DNA of 16,339 nt from Nitzschia sp. DOCU1 (lineage: Eukaryota; Bacillariophyta; Bacillariophyceae; Bacillariales; Bacillariaceae): assembly GCA_951394045.1 (NCBI GenBank), contig CATOAN010000014.1:1-16339 (forward strand). Reading direction: 5' to 3'. Made by a program: the position numbers and the translations under genes. Below, in pieces: positions 1-9,079 of the stretch; position 1 is the first letter of the stretch, and every line of letters begins with the position of its first letter. The notes beneath the pieces were generated by a model. It searched no databases. It had not been told where the DNA came from and saw only the letters and a list, made by a program, of their open reading frames with translations.

Positions 1-1090
1 GCTGCATACGCCCAACATGAACCACAACTTCCCTGCCGAAATCATAGTCATCCAAGCAGCAAAAAGAAATGAGAATGGAATCAACGACGTCAAAGTCTAA
101 ACGGATAACAATACAATAAGAACCTACCTGATCAAATACAGGATGCACCAATGGAACCTTGTCGGGATTGTGACGGGACGCCCAATTCAACGAAATTTCA
201 AACTTGTCGTGGTAGTACGCCCCTGAACGAAGAGATTTTTGAGCCTTGAGATTGACTTCTTCACCTAATTCTTCTTCCTCGAGTTGAGGTAAGGATCCTC
301 CAAAGGGATATTTTGGGTCGAGATCTGCAACGTCTAGACCCAATTTGTAGTCGACGGGTGATACCAATAGAGTTTCGTCAATGACAACTGTGCTTCCGGC
401 ATGGAGTTTGTTGTTTTGCTCCTCTTGATTGTGCTTATTCTTCTTGGCTTTTTTGGCACTCTTTTGCTTCTTGGCCGGTTTGGGGTAGTAAATTTTGCCT
501 TGCAAATCGACGACGGCTCCTCGTCCCACCAAGTCTTGAATGTCCCGTTCACTTTCGAGTCGAACAAATACGGGAGACCGACTATCGTTGGGAGACAATG
601 CCTGCTGCTCGTCTGCTAGTTGTAGAGAACGAAGATGCTGTGGTTCTTTGGGCAAGCCAGATGTTGACTGCTGGGCACGTCGATGCTGATCGTCGTCATC
701 GCCATTGTCACCCCCAAATATCGTATCAAACCAGGCTGGAGAGTCTTCTTCTAGCCATTTGCTGTTATGGCGGGTATCCGCAAATCGTGGTGGCTCGTCA
801 GCAAACCGATTTATCGAGAGATGATACTGTGGTCGTTGCATATCTCCGTCGTCGTCGCCCCGGTGGCTCGACCGTTTGTTCACTTCGTAAATATATTGCA
901 CTGTCTGTTGAAAACGACGTTGCCGCTCTTGTATGTTGTCCGTAGCATCATCATGCCGCCGATTGACATGATAGCGGGATTGATATCTCTGGTATAATTC
1001 TTGACAATCTCCCTCCAAGGCACACGCTCTCATTTGTGCTTCTTCCTTGTCCTCGTCGAGGCGAAGCTTGTCGTCTGATCGAGTAGTCAT
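1..1090 (-). CDS. Papain-family (C1A) cysteine protease, partial, two exons seen
   Basis: Thiol protease that would cleave peptide bonds with a Cys-His pair. Exon 1 is 1090-128 (321 codons) and exon 2 begins at 32 and leaves the window. Joining them gives VFDQ then GSCGSCWAYA, the papain active site: Gln321 is the oxyanion-hole residue and Cys327 the nucleophile, six apart as in papain. Residues about 29-98 resemble an I29 propeptide, with an ERFNIN-like helix (ERQRRF, VNKR) and INRFAD. The stretch from about 100 to 295, before the mature start near LNWASR, is unusually long for this family; it holds acidic runs and a Lys-rich tract at 204-222. The first ATG in frame is at 1090, and an in-frame stop lies upstream with no ATG between. 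The N-terminus is hydrophilic, with no signal peptide, which is odd for a vacuolar or secreted protease; an unseen upstream exon is possible. The catalytic His and Asn lie outside the window. Divergent from the gene at 1656. Confidence 0.85.
   Translation of the reverse strand, partial: MTTRSDDKLRLDEDKEEAQMRACALEGDCQELYQRYQSRYHVNRRHDDATDNIQERQRRFQQTVQYIYEVNKRSSHRGDDDGDMQRPQYHLSINRFADEPPRFADTRHNSKWLEEDSPAWFDTIFGGDNGDDDDQHRRAQQSTSGLPKEPQHLRSLQLADEQQALSPNDSRSPVFVRLESERDIQDLVGRGAVVDLQGKIYYPKPAKKQKSAKKAKKNKHNQEEQNNKLHAGSTVVIDETLLVSPVDYKLGLDVADLDPKYPFGGSLPQLEEEELGEEVNLKAQKSLRSGAYYHDKFEISLNWASRHNPDKVPLVHPVFDQVGSYCIVIRLDFDVVDSILISFCCLDDYDFGREVVVHVGRMQ
33..127 (-). other. Intron of the cysteine protease gene (introner-like copy A)
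   Basis: 95 bp GT-AG intron, phase 0. The donor is CAG|GTAGGT at 127 and the acceptor TTCGGCAG|GG ends at 33. Removing it restores the papain active-site motif without a break, so the boundaries are well supported. The first 64 bases (127-64) are nearly the same as the start of the nitrate transporter intron at 7429, although the two genes are unrelated. Confidence 0.88.
64..127 (-). repeat. Dispersed intronic repeat, copy A
   Basis: 64 bp beginning exactly at the splice donor. About 57 of 64 aligned columns match 7429-7367, with six mismatches and one single-base gap clustered in the middle. The last 27 aligned columns (90-64) are identical in both copies. The match also reaches five bases into the upstream exon (ATCAG in both). 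Confidence 0.9.
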
Positions 1091-1655
1091 GATTTTGGAG
1101 AACGACAATGCCTTGGCACCACTCTTCCACGAAACTAGAGTACTGGTGAAGGAAGACCAATGAAAGCAACAAGATTGTTTTCTTGTCACTGGCTTTGTTG
1201 TGGTGGTCGATCGTGACAACCACGGAATCCAGAAAGTTCACAAAATTTGAGAATGAATGGACGGAAGATTTTGCATTTGCCATGATGTGAAGGGGCGTTT
1301 TCTCCCCGCCATCTTTTAGCGCGCGGAGAGAGCGTCACCGCAAACGACACGAGGCGAAGGGATTCCCAGTGTTCCGATTGTGAAAGGGGCTGTAGTAGTC
1401 CTGTTTCGACTCATTCGACTCTTAGGCGTCGAAGGATTGGATCTTTTTGTTTGTTTGATGCACTATCTGCGAAATAGTAGTTCCCATTCGGATGTCTGCG
1501 TGTCGGCAGGTGATTAAAACCCTTTTAGCATGTAAGATCATTTCCATCGTCATGTCTTCATCGTAATGTAGGTATTTCGGTCCTACTACTATACCCATCT
1601 CTCTCGTTTCACAGGATTTCATTTTCGGGCTATAGAAGCGTCGTTTCCAACAAGA
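1091..1655. other. Intergenic region between divergent genes
   Basis: 565 bp between the protease start (1090, minus) and the CENP-V/GFA-like start (1656, plus); it presumably holds both promoters and 5' leaders. Short open frames here look like chance and show no family motif. I see no convincing TATA box, repeat or RNA gene. Confidence 0.5.
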
Positions 1656-2342
1656 ATGACACCACGCACTACACCACCACATTCGCCTCCTGCCGCCATT
1701 TTATCATGTGCTTGTCAAACCACGCAAATTGCCCTTGCGTATCCAGCAATTGATCGAGTCGAATGTTGTTGTTGCGATTGTCGATTGGCCATGCAGTGGT
1801 GTCATACTACCTTGGGTGGACCCTTGGGGGGTGACCTGTTTGCCGATTTGGTGTATTTTCCAAATGCGTTGCGAGTACTGTCGCCCAACGACAACGACGA
1901 GCCAAAATTACGAGTTTACATGATACAAAAAGGATACAATGCACGACGAGTCGTGGCTACGTGTTGTGGCACTTTGCTTCTAGGAGATCATCCTAACTAC
2001 CAAACACGAAAACTTGTCACTTGCATACCACCTGGACGTTTGCTAGAATCAACGTTTGAGTTATTGCCACCCCAACGACGTATTTTTACGCAAGATTTAT
2101 CTGAGGAAGAACAAAACGCCATTGCCGACTTTAATGCACCGCCGAATGCCATTGTATCGTCGGTTCATCCAGAACCTCCAGAGCTACTACCAGCTGGTTA
2201 CATGACGGCTCAAACACTCATGGATGATTTACTGGGTGGCGACATTGATTACATGATGCCCGCGGGTTACAAGGGCAAGCCCACGAGTTACAATAAAAAA
2301 CATGGAGGAATAGGACCTACTCATCAAGGGGAAATGATGTAA
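1656..2342 (+). CDS. CENP-V/GFA-like cysteine-rich zinc-binding protein
   Basis: 228 aa, single exon. Residues 18-110 follow the cysteine layout of the CENP-V/GFA (glutathione-dependent formaldehyde-activating enzyme-like) fold: an N-terminal CxC (SCACQ), then CCCCDC near 37-42, and later ATCCGT in place of the usual CxxCG pair before a TxL motif. The family fold binds structural zinc through these cysteines; some members act on S-hydroxymethylglutathione but many have no proven activity. The C-terminal half (about 125-228) has no domain I recognise and contains two similar segments, LLPAGYMTAQ and MMPAGYKGKP. ATG at 1656 is the first in the frame with the domain downstream. Its 3' end converges on the DUF6824 gene. 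No signal peptide or membrane segment. The function is unproven; the fold call rests on cysteine spacing only. Confidence 0.65.
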   Translation: MTPRTTPPHSPPAAILSCACQTTQIALAYPAIDRVECCCCDCRLAMQWCHTTLGGPLGGDLFADLVYFPNALRVLSPNDNDEPKLRVYMIQKGYNARRVVATCCGTLLLGDHPNYQTRKLVTCIPPGRLLESTFELLPPQRRIFTQDLSEEEQNAIADFNAPPNAIVSSVHPEPPELLPAGYMTAQTLMDDLLGGDIDYMMPAGYKGKPTSYNKKHGGIGPTHQGEMM

Positions 2343-2929
2343 AATCACTACAGAAAACAAACAGTAGAGCAAATGATCATGACAGGAATGAAAACAAAAC
2401 AAGAGAAACATGGTCGCTAGTACTACTATGACTCGTTGGCTTCTACTTCCCGCACCACCCACAACGACCAAGAATGGTGGGTCGCCATCAGTCGACAAGG
2501 AAGAAAGGGATCAAACGAATAGAATTTGAACTGGATGCTTCATGGAAGGAAGGCAAACAGGCAGAGCAACCAAGTCAAAAATGATACGTTGAGCTTGCTG
2601 ATTCCCGTAGGGGGGAATAATGTCGCGTCGACATCCGTATCCACCGATTCATCCTGATAGTAATATAGTAGCAGCTCATTCTTGATTGGAAGAGAAGAAT
2701 TCCTTGGTCACTCAGTGACTCGCTCATCGCCGTCGGCAAAGTGTAGATGGTATTGCCATTGTGCATGCCGTAGGATATAGTTCGATAGTGCCGTTGACGG
2801 TTCCAGGGAAGCAAGTGAGCAATGGATGAAACTTTCTGCTTTAGCAGTAGGAGTAGCGGTAGAATGAGCTCGGGCCTCGTCAACAAGAAAAAAGCCGGTA
2901 GTATTGTGAAACGCTCGCCATCATCATGA
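2343..2929. other. Convergent 3' intergenic region
   Basis: 587 bp between the stop of the CENP-V/GFA-like gene and the stop of the DUF6824 gene. It should hold both 3' UTRs. Frames open here on either strand are low-complexity and carry no motif. I see no structured RNA or repeat. Confidence 0.5.
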
Positions 2930-4495
2930 TTACATGGAAACATTTAATGATGATGACTGATGGTGACCACCCCCACCGCCACCAAATCCATTCCAGCATG
3001 ATGTTGTATGGTTAGTAGTACTGCTACTAGGCACCGACGAGGAGGACGTCTCCAATCGAGGTCTCTTTACTGCCATCACGCTTCGATCTTCTTCCATGTG
3101 ATCATCATTCGAGCCCCCATATTCGGTACTCGTTCGAGATAACATGCCACGAAAACTTCCACCTACTTTTCGTACAATATCCGCTTCATCCATCACTTCT
3201 TCATACCACCCTGCCGTCGTTCGTGTCAAGAAGCGTCCTCCACCCTCCCGTACCATTTGCACCAAACGCTTGTTTAATTCTTGTCGTTTCGGAGCATTGG
3301 CTCCCCGATATTCTTCAACCAAGGTACTCATCAAGGCTCGCATGTACACGTTTCCAGCATGTTGATGGGAGGCACTCCCCCGCCCCAAACAGACATCCCG
3401 ACATCCGGGTAAATCTAACGCTTTAAATTCCGTATTGGTCCGTAAAATGGTTTCCTTCTTTTTTCGTCGATTGAGCCATCTTGCATGAGCACTGACACGT
3501 AATTCTTCCCCATCCGTAGCATACGGCAAGCAATCAGCCGGGAATCCATACGTCATTAATTGATAACCCAGTTCTGTGTAAGAGCCCGTATGAATTCTCG
3601 TTCTCATTCGATTTCCCTTGTTCATGCTCTTGGTCAAAATATCGACAGTTGTTCGGATCAAGGGTGTACTATTTTTGACCCAAATATGATTGGCCTTGAC
3701 ACGAAGGGGACACCATTTGGAGGTATCCCCACGTTTGACATTGCGCCGTATGACTTCCAAATCTTCGAGTCGTGGCAGGACAGCTACCACTTGAAGAGTA
3801 ATCATGCCCCGCTTTTGGGTCTCCTCATCTTCAGCGGCTGCCGAAATCATGTAAAACACCAAGTCCGTCTGAGAAATAATTAGGACCATGCATCACAACA
3901 CACACGTTAGGAATCATAAGGTTGCAGAGATTGAAGGACACGCCACAATCGCACTCGCTATACGTACCGCCGCCATTGGATTTTCTCGCACAACATGTCG
4001 GGGGGCATCATCGGCATGAATCAAATAAATCGCTCGTCCCGCGCTATCTCGTGCCGGCAAAATTTGATGAATCCCAAAATCCACTAGCAAAGCACGGGAT
4101 TGAGTACTCAAGTCGGCCATGGTCAAGGTACGCGTCAATACCCTGGGTCCAAATCTGGAGAGTTTTTCTTCCAAATACTGCATCATTCGTACTGCTGCTG
4201 CCTGAGGATCAAATCCTTCGGCACGCAAAAACATGAGCCGAAAAGCTCGATTGGCCACATAGGCAGGATTATCGCGTTTGGCTTGAAAATAGGCTGTCAC
4301 CAAGGAGGCCTCTGTTATTTCGAGACTTTCGACCGCGTGTTGAAATTCCGCTAGTTTTTCTTCCACCATTTCAGGTGTTTCTTTCATGACATCGTCGACT
4401 CCATGGATACTTTCAAAGACACGATTCCGCTCTTGAAGAGAAAGTGAATTCAATTCGCGGGCCAGTACGGCGTGGGCATCTTCAATGTTTTGCAT
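2930..4495 (-). CDS. CRAL-TRIO-like N-terminal region fused to a DUF6824 domain
   Basis: Two exons, 4495-3968 (176 codons) and 3868-2930, giving 488 aa. The N-terminal part has a coiled-coil-prone helix (about 20-75) and then, at about 75-260, a region resembling diatom CRAL-TRIO/Sec14-like proteins (FLRAEGFDPQAAAVRM, LPARDSAGRAIYLI); this fold carries lipids in other proteins. Residues about 334-417 match DUF6824: RDVCLGRG near the start, then HAGN, GGGRFL, GWYEEV and a closing FRG. DUF6824 is of unknown function and, to my knowledge, strongly expanded in diatoms. The tail has KRPRLE (about 444-449, a possible nuclear signal), a Ser/Thr run and a Gly/His run. Start chosen at 4495: the frame stays open upstream to 4717, but that stretch is Cys/Pro/Ser-rich and unlike the family. 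Divergent from the repeat gene at 5328. Lipid binding is inference. Confidence 0.75.
3869..3967 (-). other. Intron of the DUF6824 gene
   Basis: 99 bp GT-AG intron, phase 0. Donor GCG|GTACGT at 3967; acceptor TTTCTCAG|AC ending at 3869, with branch-like CTAAC and CTAAT before it. Splicing joins NPMAA to TDLVFYM and keeps the CRAL-TRIO-like region continuous. Its sequence is not related to the shared introns at 33-127 and 7357-7429. Confidence 0.8.
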
Positions 4496-5327
4496 AATAG
4501 AAGAGGAAGATAATAATTGCGACGAAGGACTAGGAATCGAATGAATAACAGGGTCCAGGAAACCACACAAAATGGAGATGAGAAGATCTGCTGTGCCAGG
4601 TAGTGCAGATGGACGATTACAACAGCAATAGATGGACGTCGGTTGTGGAAGAGGATGAAGAGGGATGCTGTTACAAATGTGGTATGTGTCCGCCTTTGAC
4701 CTCCATCCACTGTTCACTCAATGACCTCGTCTCTATCCCATTCACAAGCGAAACGTTTTTGTTGGGGGCTGTTTTGTCGGCTCTCTCCACACACACGCGC
4801 TATGTACTCGCTATTTCACGGCGAGCGACGCCGTTTGGATTCGTTCGACTTATGCCCGCGCGAAAGTTCGGAGAAAAAAAAGCAGAAGACAGAACCATTC
4901 GGTTCTCCGGACGTGTATCAAAGAATGTATCTACCAGTAATAACTACGTTTTGTACTGACTGCAATCGGAGAGTTCGCGGATGGTAGGCGCGCGGGTTTG
5001 CCAGGCTCGAAAGGGCTATATCGAAGGGAGGGAAAAGGGGAAAGGGCATAAATCAATTGCTTAGTACCTCCTCGCCACTTTTGGCGGGAACAAGTGAAAG
5101 ATCCTCGTGACTGGCATGAATAGCTCTGCCTTCCTTGCAGCGATCATGGGGGGGATGCATGATGACCGATAGGAAGTTTACGATCCATCAAATACGAGCT
5201 TGTTACTCGACGCTCTTGGGATTGTGAGAACCTTGGCCGGCACCCGTTTCTACATTCTATTGTCTCTTGTTTGGTTTCCAAGGAGCGAGCATCCGCCGAC
5301 GTAGTAGCTCCTACTACTGCTTTCAAA
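4496..5327. promoter_or_regulatory. Divergent upstream region
   Basis: 832 bp between two divergent starts, so it should carry both promoters. The bases around 4990-5110 are GC- and purine-rich (AAAGGGGAAAGG near 5034). A 118-codon plus-strand frame at 4603-4959 shows no homology and is probably chance. I identify no specific factor site. Confidence 0.4.
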
Positions 5328-7421
5328 ATGATTGCCAATGTCGATGAAATCCCCGTGATCGGGCAAGTCTACCAAAGGGCGGGGATTGTCACCGCGATTG
5401 ATGAAAAAGTGCAAGAGACTCCCGGCAAAAAGATTTGGACGCGGCAAATAATAACGCTTGATTCTGGAGCTATCTATACATTGGATCAATACGTTCCAAA
5501 ACCCAAAGAAGATGAAGAAAAACAACAAGTCAGCCGGGGGTCATTGTCAGCCCAACAAACCGAAACAACGCGACCAGCTGAACAAGAAGAAGAGGACGAC
5601 GACGACGACGAAGAGTCATCGGTACCGCTTACGATTTTGGTGTATTCCAAGAATGATCCAAATTTGCCTGCACCAGGATCATCATCCTCCCAACAACCCG
5701 AACCCATTCGAGGAATTTGGACCTTTGGCGACGGTCGTTCCGTCTATGATGATGATAATAACGATGATGAAGACGACGACGACATGTTTTGGAAGCCACA
5801 GGAAGTGGTGTTGTTTCCTCCCAAGCGAAAACTCGAAACAATTCCAGAAGAAGGAGAAGACGATTTACCAACCGGGGTTTGGGGTTATGCAGAGGATCAA
5901 GAGCCCAACAGCAGTTTTAGCAGTCTACGTCCCGGTAGCATCGACGGCGCCGAAGATTGGTATCCTAGAGGACACGCCTTGGTAGTACCACCGACGGTAG
6001 AGGTTCCCGAAAATTTTGTGGCAGCTGGAAGGTATACCTACAAACCAGGTTCGACACACAAGACATGGCCCCCTGCCATTGATCATGTCAAGAAACAATT
6101 GCATGGCGTTGGCAAGCTCAATGTTCCAAAATGTTTCAAAGAAAATGACGGTAAACTTCCCATCAAAGTGTTCCCAAAGTCCAAAGTACCCGATCCTCCT
6201 CCGCGTTCGAGTACCGACCGATGGGCCGAGAGTAAAGGCGCAGCTCCGGTAGACTTATCGCCACCCAAGCCAAGGAAAAAAGCGGTTACATTTGCGCCGC
6301 CTGTGGGTCAATGGGCATATCCCGACGGAGAAGAAGTGGAAGATGATCATTTCCTACCGGTAGATGTCGATTTGTATTGGGGCGACGAGAAACCACCGAG
6401 CGTTTCCGGCCCCATGTCAGACGACGGATCTCTGGTGAGCTGGGGTGTATGGGGGTCGTCGGTGGGGTCGGTCGATTTGGATGATCCCGAGTGGGAACCT
6501 GAAATGTCCATGGTCTTTCCTCCCGGTATAGAGCCGGATCCCGAAATCGCTATTCAGGGACGTTGGGCGTATCGAATGAATCAAAATGTCAAAATCGAAT
6601 GGCCACCAACCGTCACCAGAACGGCCACAGTGTATCCGTCTAAGGATGCTCCGGCGGTGGAACGCGGAAAGTCCCAAGGTGTTTGGGAATTTCGAGATGG
6701 AAGAAATCAGGCAAATGAAGATGATTGGGAGGCCTTCGAGGTTGACTTATTGGGGGAATATGAGAACGTTGATGGGGACGATGACGACGACGAGCCACGG
6801 CCTTTCGGTTTCTGGGGGATCAGACATGGTGCCGAGCCTGATAGAAATTGGGATTGGGAACCCAAAGACGTGGTTTTCTTCCCCCCTGGTGAAGAACCTG
6901 GTGAAGACACTTGGGTACAGGGCAAGTGGGCAATAAAGCGGAAAGTTGGTAAACTCAAGGACACATGGCCGCCCAAGTCACAATCAAAGCCAAAGAGTCG
7001 ATCTGTGGGTAAACTGAAACCACTTCAGTGGCCCTCTACAGCGTGGGTGTATCCGACTCAGATCGCGCCCTCGCCTAGCCCGGGCAGAACCCTCGGAGTT
7101 TGGAAATTCAGTGGCGGGAGTGAGCCAGTAGATGCTTCCTCGTGGACACCGCAACAGGTCGAGGCCGAATTTGTCGGCGTAGTAGAGGACCGAAGCGTTG
7201 TTCATAACCAGTTCGACTCCAAAGCAACTAGCATATTGGATAAACAAGATCCAAGTATTGCGCGTAGCTCCACTTCGCAAAGAGGTGGTGAAGAAAATAC
7301 GATCCATGGAACCATTCTTTTTCATTTCTGCATAATCACCCATAGGAGCATCATCACTTCGGCAGTAAGAAATGAGAATGGAATCAACGACGTAAAATCT
7401 TCAAGAATAACAGTACAATAA
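5328..7421 (+). CDS. Acidic tryptophan-rich repeat protein, apparently 3'-truncated
   Basis: 697 aa from the first ATG; I do not recognise a named family. After a globular N-terminus (1-55) and acidic runs (near 88-96 and 141-152), residues 129-617 are repeats of two alternating kinds. Kind A reads roughly GVWxFxDG...W...EVDLLGEY; kind B reads GxWG...W-E/x-P...VVFFPPG...GxWAx...WPP. Examples start near residues 129, 183, 328, 373, 451, 494 and 590. The last kind-A unit stops after VEAEFVG (7178). The remaining 80 residues are only the antisense of the nitrate transporter exon and intron, and the stop codon (7419-7421) lies inside the antisense of that intron. So the natural C-terminus seems to be lost. 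No signal peptide or membrane segment. The repeats could make a binding scaffold, but that is a guess. Whether it is expressed is unknown. Confidence 0.65.
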   Translation: MIANVDEIPVIGQVYQRAGIVTAIDEKVQETPGKKIWTRQIITLDSGAIYTLDQYVPKPKEDEEKQQVSRGSLSAQQTETTRPAEQEEEDDDDDEESSVPLTILVYSKNDPNLPAPGSSSSQQPEPIRGIWTFGDGRSVYDDDNNDDEDDDDMFWKPQEVVLFPPKRKLETIPEEGEDDLPTGVWGYAEDQEPNSSFSSLRPGSIDGAEDWYPRGHALVVPPTVEVPENFVAAGRYTYKPGSTHKTWPPAIDHVKKQLHGVGKLNVPKCFKENDGKLPIKVFPKSKVPDPPPRSSTDRWAESKGAAPVDLSPPKPRKKAVTFAPPVGQWAYPDGEEVEDDHFLPVDVDLYWGDEKPPSVSGPMSDDGSLVSWGVWGSSVGSVDLDDPEWEPEMSMVFPPGIEPDPEIAIQGRWAYRMNQNVKIEWPPTVTRTATVYPSKDAPAVERGKSQGVWEFRDGRNQANEDDWEAFEVDLLGEYENVDGDDDDDEPRPFGFWGIRHGAEPDRNWDWEPKDVVFFPPGEEPGEDTWVQGKWAIKRKVGKLKDTWPPKSQSKPKSRSVGKLKPLQWPSTAWVYPTQIAPSPSPGRTLGVWKFSGGSEPVDASSWTPQQVEAEFVGVVEDRSVVHNQFDSKATSILDKQDPSIARSSTSQRGGEENTIHGTILFHFCIITHRSIITSAVRNENGINDVKSSRITVQ
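5712..7178 (+). repeat. Degenerate protein-level repeat array (GxW...FPPG...WPP)
   Basis: Coding repeats of about 60-110 codons that alternate between a short kind (GVWxFxDG and EVDLLGE) and a longer kind (GFWG, VVFFPPG, GKWAI, WPP). The cleanest pairs are residues 328-444 and 450-550 of the protein. They are diverged at DNA level, so this is an old expansion and not a recent tandem duplication. Confidence 0.7.
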
Positions 7422-7429
7422 GAACCTAC
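7357..7429 (-). other. Intron of the NRT2 gene (introner-like copy B)
   Basis: 73 bp GT-AG intron, phase 2. Donor ATCAG|GTAGGT at 7429; acceptor GCCGAAG|TG ending at 7357, after a pyrimidine-rich stretch. Splicing gives VPFI-S-DDAPMGDY, as expected for NRT2. It starts with the same sequence as the protease intron at 127. Confidence 0.85.
7367..7429 (-). repeat. Dispersed intronic repeat, copy B
   Basis: 63 bp matching 127-64 on the same strand, beginning exactly at the donor. The copies diverge before their acceptors, so each intron has its own 3' end (73 bp here, 95 bp in copy A). Confidence 0.9.
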
Positions 7430-8223
7430 CTGATAAAAGGCACGATCAGCCCCCAACAGAACGCCATGGATGCGGGGATGACGCAGATCGTCCTCCAGGA
7501 CTTTTCCGAGTCTCCATCGTAATAATTTTCAAACGCAGGGAAGAGAATGGTGCCCATAAAGACTTGTGTCCAGGCACCTCCCAGGTTTCCCCAGCCTCCA
7601 ACGATTCCATTGGCAGTCCCAGAAATCTCTCTCGAGAACATCCGACTGGGCCAGAACTGCGCCATGACAAAGGAGGATCCCACAATCCCAATGAAGAAAC
7701 GAATCACCGAGAGCCCAGCCGCACTATTGACCAGACCGACCATTGCCGTAGGAATCGAGGCAGCAACCAAAACAATCGCCATAGGCCACTTGGCTCCGTA
7801 ATTATCACACACCGGCCCCATTACAACTCTCATAAAAATAGCCGTACAATCGTTCGTAATACTGGACGTCCACACTTCCTGATTTGTGAGACCCAAAGTA
7901 TCCCGAATTTCCTTTAACAACGGGGCCGGAGCGAACCAAATCATAAAGGCGAGGAAGAAGCTAACCCACGCGCAGTGCAGAGCCCGCATGTGGGGTCGTC
8001 TCAGACTAAACAATTTGATTTCAGTGGCCCGATCTCCTTCCATATGATCCACTGGGACTTCGTATCGCTTGTATTTCGACTGCGGGCAGGCTTTCAGGGG
8101 GTCGCGACTACATTCTTCCCATTCCTGCTGGACTCGAATGGCCTCTTGTTCCAGGGGGTCTAGAGGAATCTCCACTGTTGACGACCGAGTGTCCGTTTGT
8201 GGCTCGGAGGACTCCATATTCAT

Positions 8224-8840
8224 AACCTTTCCAGCAAGTAGCCTACAGGCACTTTTCTATAATGTGGAAGTATTGCTCCGGTTCGATGTGCTGCTATCGA
8301 TAACGTTTGCTATCACATGCTGTAGAGCACAAATCAATCAGCGCTCCTCCGCCCGCCATCGCTACCTTTCACTCCTGTTTGCAATCGCATCACGCCTTGT
8401 CCTACGGAAACCTGCGGGTTCGGTAGTACCATCTGACGACACAACAGGGGCTTAAGTAAACCAATGTCACCTTCTAAATGGACGAAATCGATGTCATGAT
8501 AAATATGCCTTATTTCCGCACCTCGCGAAGCTTTATGAAAACTCCGGCAGTTTTGTGACACCGTGCACCTGCCGGCTCGGCCAAGCGGACAGGTTTTGCT
8601 ATGAATGTCGGTCGCCGTGCAGACATGATGAGGTCGCAATCCTCATCTTACTTTTCAACTTTTTCAAGTTTCAATTCGCATCTTCAAATCTTGCTCATCG
8701 TACCCACCATTGCACCTCGCCACGAGGACGGGGAGAGCAAGGAGTATTATTTTCTACAGTACTGCACCGTACAGGTAGATATTCATCTTCAAAATTACGA
8801 TACGAGTACATCCTCGACTGCAGTGCACTAGGCTAGAAAC
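8224..8840. other. NRT2 upstream flank up to the retrotransposon
   Basis: 617 bp between the NRT2 start and the terminus of the element 1 LTR; this is the remaining proximal promoter of the transporter. Short open frames on both strands (for example 8334-8639 minus) have no recognisable motif. I see no defined regulatory site. Confidence 0.5.
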
Positions 8841-9079
8841 TGCAGTAGATTGTTTTTGGAAATTGTGAGACTATTTTAAAGTTAGATCTATCGTTGCATC
8901 AACTCCATCTTCCCATCTGATCGTGATCACGACTATATATCTTAGTAGACAAGATAGTTGTCAAGAAGGTAGGACATGCCCGTCCCTAACTAGCAGTGTT
9001 GTGTTTCTTGATGACTGCTCTAGCTAGTGACACCTAGCATCCTATGACCTTCGAACATCTATAGTATGACTCTAGGTCC

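Larger units (their letters stand above)
6984..8223 (-). pseudogene. NRT2: NRT2/NNP-type nitrate transporter, C-terminally truncated
   Basis: High-affinity nitrate/nitrite porter of the major facilitator superfamily. Exons: 8223-7430 and 7356-6984, joined in phase 2. Visible hallmarks are the first membrane helix (near residue 85), QFWPSRMF, the nitrate signature GGWGNLGGAWTQ, then SDDAPMGDYAEMKKNG after the splice, and CFGVELVMNNASVLYYADKFGL. Homology ends at residue about 330 (7161). The next 58 residues to the stop at 6984 are antisense to the repeat gene. Full-length family members are near 480-510 aa with 12 helices, so about the last four to five helices and the second nitrate signature are missing. 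No continuing exon is visible down to 5328. Transport is unlikely; a truncated expressed protein or assembly error remain possible. Start is the first ATG (8223); a second Met lies two codons on. Confidence 0.8.

Noticed and set aside
401..619. Plus-strand frame encoding a hydrophobic Leu/Val-rich peptide that looks like a membrane segment
   Set aside because: It is the antisense of the Lys/Gln-rich tract of the protease exon (residues about 180-230), whose family motifs lie in the other frame.
4496..4717. Upstream extension of the DUF6824 protein to a Met at 4717
   Set aside because: The extra 74 residues are Cys/Pro/Ser-rich and unlike the acidic helical start of the protein; 4495 fits better, although the longer form cannot be excluded.
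4603..4959. 118-codon plus-strand frame with a CxxC pair
   Set aside because: No domain, lies in a divergent promoter region, and overlaps the leader of the DUF6824 gene on the other strand; probably chance.
5271..5327. Longer N-terminus of the repeat protein from a TTG at 5271
   Set aside because: TTG starts are not expected in a nuclear gene; the first ATG is at 5328.
8334..8639. 101-codon minus-strand frame upstream of NRT2
   Set aside because: No recognisable motif and unremarkable composition; likely chance.
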